A stretch of 64,000 nt of DNA from Brachybacterium ginsengisoli (GTDB lineage: Bacteria; Actinomycetota; Actinomycetes; Actinomycetales; Dermabacteraceae), in NCBI RefSeq assembly GCF_002407065.1, contig NZ_CP023564.1:1-64000 (forward strand), in the 5' to 3' direction. The notes under the pieces are model-generated. The model saw nothing but the letters and a program-made list of their open reading frames with translations, had not been told where the DNA came from and made no database searches. Position numbers and translations under genes: made by a program. How positions within the stretch are numbered: position 1 is the first letter of the stretch; each line of letters starts with the position of its first letter. Below, piece by piece: positions 60,441 through 64,000 of this stretch.

Positions 60441-60560
60441 ATGAGGGACTGGACCGCCACGGCGGAGAGCTGCGACCGCTCCTTCGCGACGCTCTGCGAG
60501 CGGCTGCGCGGGCAGGCTCTGCAGGCGGTGCTGCCCGAGCTGCCGCTCGAGGAGGTCTGA
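60441..60560 (+). CDS. Small ORF before the P-loop kinase
   Basis: A 39-residue frame (starts M-R-D-W-T-A-T-A, ends P-L-E-E-V) that stops three bases before the kinase ATG, with GAGGAGG near its end serving the next gene. It has no clear ribosome site. It may be a leader or a small antitoxin-like partner of the P-loop kinase, or a gene remnant. I recognise no family. The region 60305-60440 shows nothing else. Confidence 0.3.
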   Translation: MRDWTATAESCDRSFATLCERLRGQALQAVLPELPLEEV

Positions 60561-60563
60561 GAG

Positions 60564-61097
60564 ATGCTCGCGACCCTGTTCCTCACCGTCGGCCTGCCCG
60601 GCACCGGCAAGACCACCGCCGCCCGCCGGATCGAGGCGGAGCACGATGCGCTGCGCCTGACCAAGGACGAGTGGATGAAGGCGCTCTACGGCAGTGGCAA
60701 CCCTGAGCAGGCCTCCGACGTCATCGAGGGGCGGCTGGTGGAGATCGCGCTGCGCCCCCTCGAGCTCGGAGCGAACGTCGTGCTCGACTTCGGGCTCTGG
60801 GGGAAGGACGAGCGCTCCAGCCTCCGACAGGCCGCCGCCGACCGCGGCGCCGAGGTCGTGATGCTCTTCTGCGACCTCGACCCTGTCGAACAGCGCCGCC
60901 GCCTGGATCGGCGCCTCGCCGAGGAGCCGCGCACCACCTGGCCGATCTCCGAGGCCGAGCTTGCCTCCTGGGCCGACGTCTTCCAGCGCCCCACCGAGGC
61001 GGAGGTCGACGGCAGCGAGCCGATCCCGGCGCCGCCGGATGGCTTCGCGGACTGGGGTGCGTGGCGCGAGGAGCGGTGGCCTCCCGCGATCCTCTGA
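60564..61097 (+). CDS. P-loop kinase (zeta/chloramphenicol-phosphotransferase-like)
   Basis: A 177-residue AAA_33-type kinase. Walker A is G-L-P-G-T-G-K-T (10-17), L-D-F-G-L-W-G near 74 the Asp-bearing strand, and R-R-R-L-D-R-R near 112 the lid. The second domain of the fusion protein at 32529 is clearly similar over its length. It phosphorylates an unidentified small molecule. GAGGAGGTCTGAG is the ribosome site. It converges on another P-loop kinase. Confidence 0.85.
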   Translation: MLATLFLTVGLPGTGKTTAARRIEAEHDALRLTKDEWMKALYGSGNPEQASDVIEGRLVEIALRPLELGANVVLDFGLWGKDERSSLRQAAADRGAEVVMLFCDLDPVEQRRRLDRRLAEEPRTTWPISEAELASWADVFQRPTEAEVDGSEPIPAPPDGFADWGAWREERWPPAIL

Positions 61098-61105
61098 GCC
61101 GAGTG

Positions 61106-61666
61106 TCAGTCGCAGCTCGGGTAGCGCTCCGTCGCGACCTGCGGCTCCAGCCCGAGATTCTCCGCGATCATGGCGGCCGAGGACTCGGCGTCGTGGTGCT
61201 CGGTGTCGACCTCCAGATCCACCGGCGGCTGCTCGACCTCGTGATCGTCGAGACGGGTTCGGCGGAGAGTCTCGAGGTCGTTCAGCTTGTGGAACTCGCC
61301 GCGGTCGGGGTTCTCGATCCGCCGCTCCTGCTCCCGCTCGCTCACGGCGAGCCTCACGAAGCGGACCGAGCCGCCGTGGCGCTCGACCGTCTCCCGCACG
61401 CGGGCGGGAAACCCGGGACGCACGGTCGCCTCCGGAGTGAAGGTGAAGAGCAGGGAGCGACCGGTGCGCGCGGCCTCCTCGAACACGTCGAGCCAGAACT
61501 GCTCGCGCAGTCGGACGAACGGCTCGCTGCCGAAGGGGAACATCGTGGTCAGCGTGTCCACCACGAGATGGTTGTGGAAGACCGGATAGCCCAGGCGACG
61601 CTCGAGCGCCCGTGCGGTGGTGAGCTTCCCGGCGGCTGCGGGGCCGTGGAGGACGATCAGCTGCAT
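61106..61666 (-). CDS. P-loop kinase-like protein
   Basis: A 186-residue protein with Walker A G-P-A-A-A-G-K-L-T (8-16), F-H-N-H near 30 and an acidic C-terminal lid. It resembles shikimate/adenylate-kinase-like proteins of unknown substrate and is not closely similar to the preceding kinase. There is no clear Shine-Dalgarno before ATG 61666. Its stop is eight bases from that of the convergent kinase. Confidence 0.8.
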   Translation of the reverse strand: MQLIVLHGPAAAGKLTTARALERRLGYPVFHNHLVVDTLTTMFPFGSEPFVRLREQFWLDVFEEAARTGRSLLFTFTPEATVRPGFPARVRETVERHGGSVRFVRLAVSEREQERRIENPDRGEFHKLNDLETLRRTRLDDHEVEQPPVDLEVDTEHHDAESSAAMIAENLGLEPQVATERYPSCD

Positions 61667-61747
61667 CCGAACATGGTGGGGCCCCGAGACGGTCGAGACA
61701 TGAGGAAGACGGGGCCGCGGCCCGGTCCCGTCCGTCACGATAGGGGG

Positions 61748-62338
61748 ATGATGGTCCACGCCTCCCTGGTCACGCTCTTCGAGGGTGTGCGGAACCTCCC
61801 GTACGACACGGCCGCGGCGTACGACGCGGAAGGTCTGCGCGCCCAGGGTCGGGGGAACTGCGTCGCGAAGGCCGCGCTCCTGGCCGAGGAGCTCGGCGCG
61901 CTCGAGGTGCCGTGCAGGACAGTCTCCTGGGAGTACGAGCTGCCGCTGCTGGTGGACGTGCAGCAGCGTCTCGGCTTCCGCACCGACATCCACACCGCGG
62001 TGCAGGCCCATGTCGGTGGCCGGTGGGTGCTCGTCGACGCGACGCACGATCCGCCACTGGACGCCCTGGGTCTGCCGGTCGGCCGCTGGGACGGTCGCAG
62101 CGCGACGGAGCCCGCCTATCGGCCCATAGGGCCGCGCGTCGTGCTCGGGCAGAAAGGACCAGGTTCCGAGCAGCTCCAGGAGGCGGGGGAACGTATCGGG
62201 CGCCAGGTCGAGGCCACCCGCCCAGAGCTGATCACGCAGTATCGGGATGAGCTGAACGCGCTGTTCGAGGGCTGTCGGCAGGGGCGAGAGCCGTTGCCGA
62301 TGCGGGACGGCGACGGACCTCTCGCCTCAAAGGCCTAG
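61748..62338 (+). CDS. Transglutaminase-like cysteine hydrolase
   Basis: A 196-residue protein with transglutaminase-core features. Cys38 lies in R-G-N-C-V-A-K-A, His82 in D-I-H-T-A-V and Asp97 in W-V-L-V-D-A-T, in the spacing of a C-H-D triad. It may be a peptidase or amidase. TAGGGGG runs directly into the ATG at 61748; a second ATG follows at 61751. Its TAG stop shares a CTAG palindrome with the convergent gene's stop. Confidence 0.78.
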   Translation: MMVHASLVTLFEGVRNLPYDTAAAYDAEGLRAQGRGNCVAKAALLAEELGALEVPCRTVSWEYELPLLVDVQQRLGFRTDIHTAVQAHVGGRWVLVDATHDPPLDALGLPVGRWDGRSATEPAYRPIGPRVVLGQKGPGSEQLQEAGERIGRQVEATRPELITQYRDELNALFEGCRQGREPLPMRDGDGPLASKA

Positions 62339-63306
62339 CCGGCCGAACGGGCACGGAGGAGGTCGGGCCAGGACTCCTTCCCGTCTCCGGAGGTGAGCGC
62401 GAGGAGGTCCAGGAGTGTCGCGCTGCGGGGAGCGGCCCAGTTCCTGTCCTCCGAGGTGGAGGGCTCTTTCAGGAGACGCGCGAGCGCCAGGTAGAGGTGA
62501 TACCAGAGTGCGTCCCGCTCGAGCTCGAGCTCGAGGTCGGAGCCGTCGTCAGTGCGATATCCCGCGAGGAGATCGGGCAGGTCCTCGAGCGGCAGGCCGA
62601 CGAGATCACGGGCCGGGGAACCCCACTCGGCGCATCCCCAGTCCAGCAGGGCGGTGACCTCTCCCGCGCCGTCGACCATCACGTTGGAGGGGGCCACGTC
62701 CCGGTGCACCAGCACGGGGTCCGCGAGCGAGGGGCCCTCGGGGCGGAGGCGCTCGAACTGTTCACGCAGCCAGACGTGCTGGGCGCCGCCGATCTCTCCG
62801 GCCTCGACGAGGCGGTCGAGCAGCTCGGGGAGGGAGAAGGCGTAGGGCTCGGGAAGCGCGTCGAGGGGGCCGACCCGCTGCATGCGGATCTCGTGCAGCG
62901 CCCGCAGGATCTCGCCGAGCGCGCCGAGCGTGCGTCGGCGCCCCGTCCTGTTGAGGGGCCGTGCCGCGAGGGTCTCGCCGCGGGCGCGGCGGAGGACCAT
63001 GTAGGGCACGCTCGCGTGCCGCAGGGACGTGTCGAAACTGATGATCTCCGGCGCCGGCAACCCGGCGTCGCGGACGAGCGGGATCACCAGGGACTCCTTC
63101 GCCAGCAGGCCCTCGGCCCGAGTGGTGCGCGGGAGTCGGAGGACCAGCTCGTCGCCTAGGAGGAGCGAGAGGTTCACCTGGCCCTGGACGGGGACCGGCA
63201 CCACGTCCGAGGGGGCGACGCCGTGCTGCCCGGCGACCGCGCGCGCGATCTCGCGGGCATCCTGGGGCAGGTCAGGGGGCTGTGGGGCCGCGCGTGCAGC
63301 ATCCAC
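62335..63306 (-). CDS. APH-family phosphotransferase
   Basis: A 323-residue phosphotransferase like macrolide 2'-phosphotransferases. N-lobe L-V-L-R-L-P-R near 49, catalytic loop L-V-H-R-D-V-A-P-S-N-V near 206, and metal motif L-L-D-W-G-C-A-E near 225. GTG 63306 follows GGGAGG by eight bases and is preferred; ATG 63327 upstream is in frame but would contain the ribosome site. The substrate could be a macrolide or metabolite. It converges on the transglutaminase-like gene. Confidence 0.87.
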   Translation of the reverse strand: MDAARAAPQPPDLPQDAREIARAVAGQHGVAPSDVVPVPVQGQVNLSLLLGDELVLRLPRTTRAEGLLAKESLVIPLVRDAGLPAPEIISFDTSLRHASVPYMVLRRARGETLAARPLNRTGRRRTLGALGEILRALHEIRMQRVGPLDALPEPYAFSLPELLDRLVEAGEIGGAQHVWLREQFERLRPEGPSLADPVLVHRDVAPSNVMVDGAGEVTALLDWGCAEWGSPARDLVGLPLEDLPDLLAGYRTDDGSDLELELERDALWYHLYLALARLLKEPSTSEDRNWAAPRSATLLDLLALTSGDGKESWPDLLRARSAG

Positions 63307-63365
63307 CCTCGAGCCCTCCCTTCGCATCGGCCGTGCACTGTGGGTACAGAGTTCGCGGCTCGCGG

Positions 63366-63941
63366 TCAGCGCACCACGTCGTAGACCAGCTTCACCACGC
63401 CGTTGCCGTAGGCGACGGAGTCGCGCAGGCGCAGGTCCTGCCGGTCGTGCGCCGAGGTGGGGAGGAACCGCTTGCCGGTCCCCAGCGTCACCGGGAACAG
63501 CAGCAGGTGGTAGCGGTCGATGAGGCCCGCCTCCCCGAGCCGGCGGGCGAGCTCGGCGCTGCCGTGGATGAAGATCGTGCCACCGTCGCCTGCCTTCTCC
63601 GTGGCGACGTCCTCGGTGGAGCGGAGGATCCGGGTCTCGCCCCAGCCCTCGTGCAGGTCTGCCTCGTCCAGCGAGGAGGAGACGACGATCTTCGGGATGT
63701 CCTGGTACGCGGCGTGATCGGGGGAGCCGTTCCACTCCGGGGCGAAGTCCTTGTAGCTGCGCCGGCCGAACATCAGCGCGGAGGTCTCGGCGATCTCCTC
63801 GCCCTTGAGGGAGAACGCCTCCTCGTCGAAGGGCGTGCTGAGCACCCAGCCTCCCTGCGGATGCCCCTCCACCACCCCGCCGGGGGAGTCGACGATGCCG
63901 TCGAGCGTCATGAAGCCGGTCCAGACCAGTTCTCGAGCCAT
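63366..63941 (-). CDS. RibD C-terminal/dihydrofolate-reductase-like protein
   Basis: A 191-residue DHFR-fold protein of the RibD_C group. F-M-T-L-D-G-I-V near 10-17, F-G-R-R-S-Y near 58, and F-I-H-G-S-A-E-L-A near 123-131 are its usual motifs; G-T-G-K-R-F near 154 is the last. It binds NADPH but the substrate is unknown. AGGAGA lies four bases before ATG 63941. The remaining 59 bases to the window end show no feature. Confidence 0.9.
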   Translation of the reverse strand: MARELVWTGFMTLDGIVDSPGGVVEGHPQGGWVLSTPFDEEAFSLKGEEIAETSALMFGRRSYKDFAPEWNGSPDHAAYQDIPKIVVSSSLDEADLHEGWGETRILRSTEDVATEKAGDGGTIFIHGSAELARRLGEAGLIDRYHLLLFPVTLGTGKRFLPTSAHDRQDLRLRDSVAYGNGVVKLVYDVVR

Positions 63942-64000
63942 GATGTCTCCTGGGGTGAGACGGCTCGGGGGCGTCTCCGTCCGGGTGCCCGATGCACCGG

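Noticed and set aside
57932-60664. Single 910-residue protein joining the TAP hydrolase to upstream sequence
   Set aside because: A signal peptide with lipobox and a good ribosome site start the real protein at 59485; the extension is antisense to the MerR gene.

Overview
The window is GC-rich, densely packed chromosomal DNA from an actinobacterium. C/G-ending codons dominate, convergent genes abut or share stop codons, several genes look leaderless (a TANNNT -10 box six or seven bases before the start codon), and lineage-typical families are present: a multi-gene Asp23/Gls24 envelope cluster, a TAP-type lipoprotein peptidase and an ECF42/DGPF sigma pair. Gene content fits Micrococcales and reminds me of Brachybacterium (Dermabacteraceae). 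The genus is an inference from memory. There is no rRNA, tRNA, CRISPR, insertion sequence or prophage that I can see.

Layout. 1-8.7 kb: a membrane protein of the MscS TM-helix type, a DJ-1/PfpI protein, a DUF4091 glycosidase-like protein, an unusual short RNA region (4080-4284) with a perfect anti-SD complement, a small hydrolase, a pair of CNNM/CBS (HlyC/CorC) transporters behind a translated leader, and an MFS protein. 8.8-16.9 kb: ppsR-ppsA (PEP synthase and its regulatory kinase/phosphatase), a cupin, larC without other lar genes, a fused pabB-pabC for folate, and an amidohydrolase. 17-22 kb: a Gly/Gln-rich low-complexity protein, a CmtR-like metal sensor with its efflux protein and a clear operator, carbonic anhydrase, a VOC protein, and a copper P-type ATPase behind a CsoR-type box.

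22-36 kb: a HAD phosphatase and BadF-type sugar kinase divergent from an alpha-L-rhamnosidase around a perfect inverted repeat; the ECF42 sigma/DGPF pair; VOC and CoA-binding proteins; a nucleoside transporter; an aldo-keto reductase; a PEP mutase/isocitrate lyase-like protein; an APH-P-loop kinase fusion; AlkC; and another APH. 36-40.4 kb: an F420-type reductase, MFS, DeoR regulator and TIM-barrel isomerase, then a methyltransferase gene broken by an internal deletion. 40.4-44.3 kb: an eight-gene minus-strand operon with four Asp23-like proteins, a DUF2273-like peptide, DUF6286, an AmaP-like anchor and its own ECF sigma factor. 44.4-64 kb: LysR, a LytR-CpsA-Psr protein, an amino-acid permease, a penicillin-acylase-like Ntn hydrolase, a chimeric alcohol-dehydrogenase remnant, GNATs, three regulator/transporter modules (TetR-MFS, GntR-MFS, MerR/TAP peptidase-DoxX), and a closing cluster of P-loop kinases, a transglutaminase-like protein, an APH and a RibD/DHFR-like protein.

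Taken together this is housekeeping plus accessory metabolism and stress defence: metal efflux, alkylation repair, envelope stress and small-molecule phosphorylation. The least explained parts are the structured leader at 4.1 kb, the Gly/Gln-rich protein, the translated leader before the CNNM pair, and the recurrent stop-codon palindromes at convergent gene ends.
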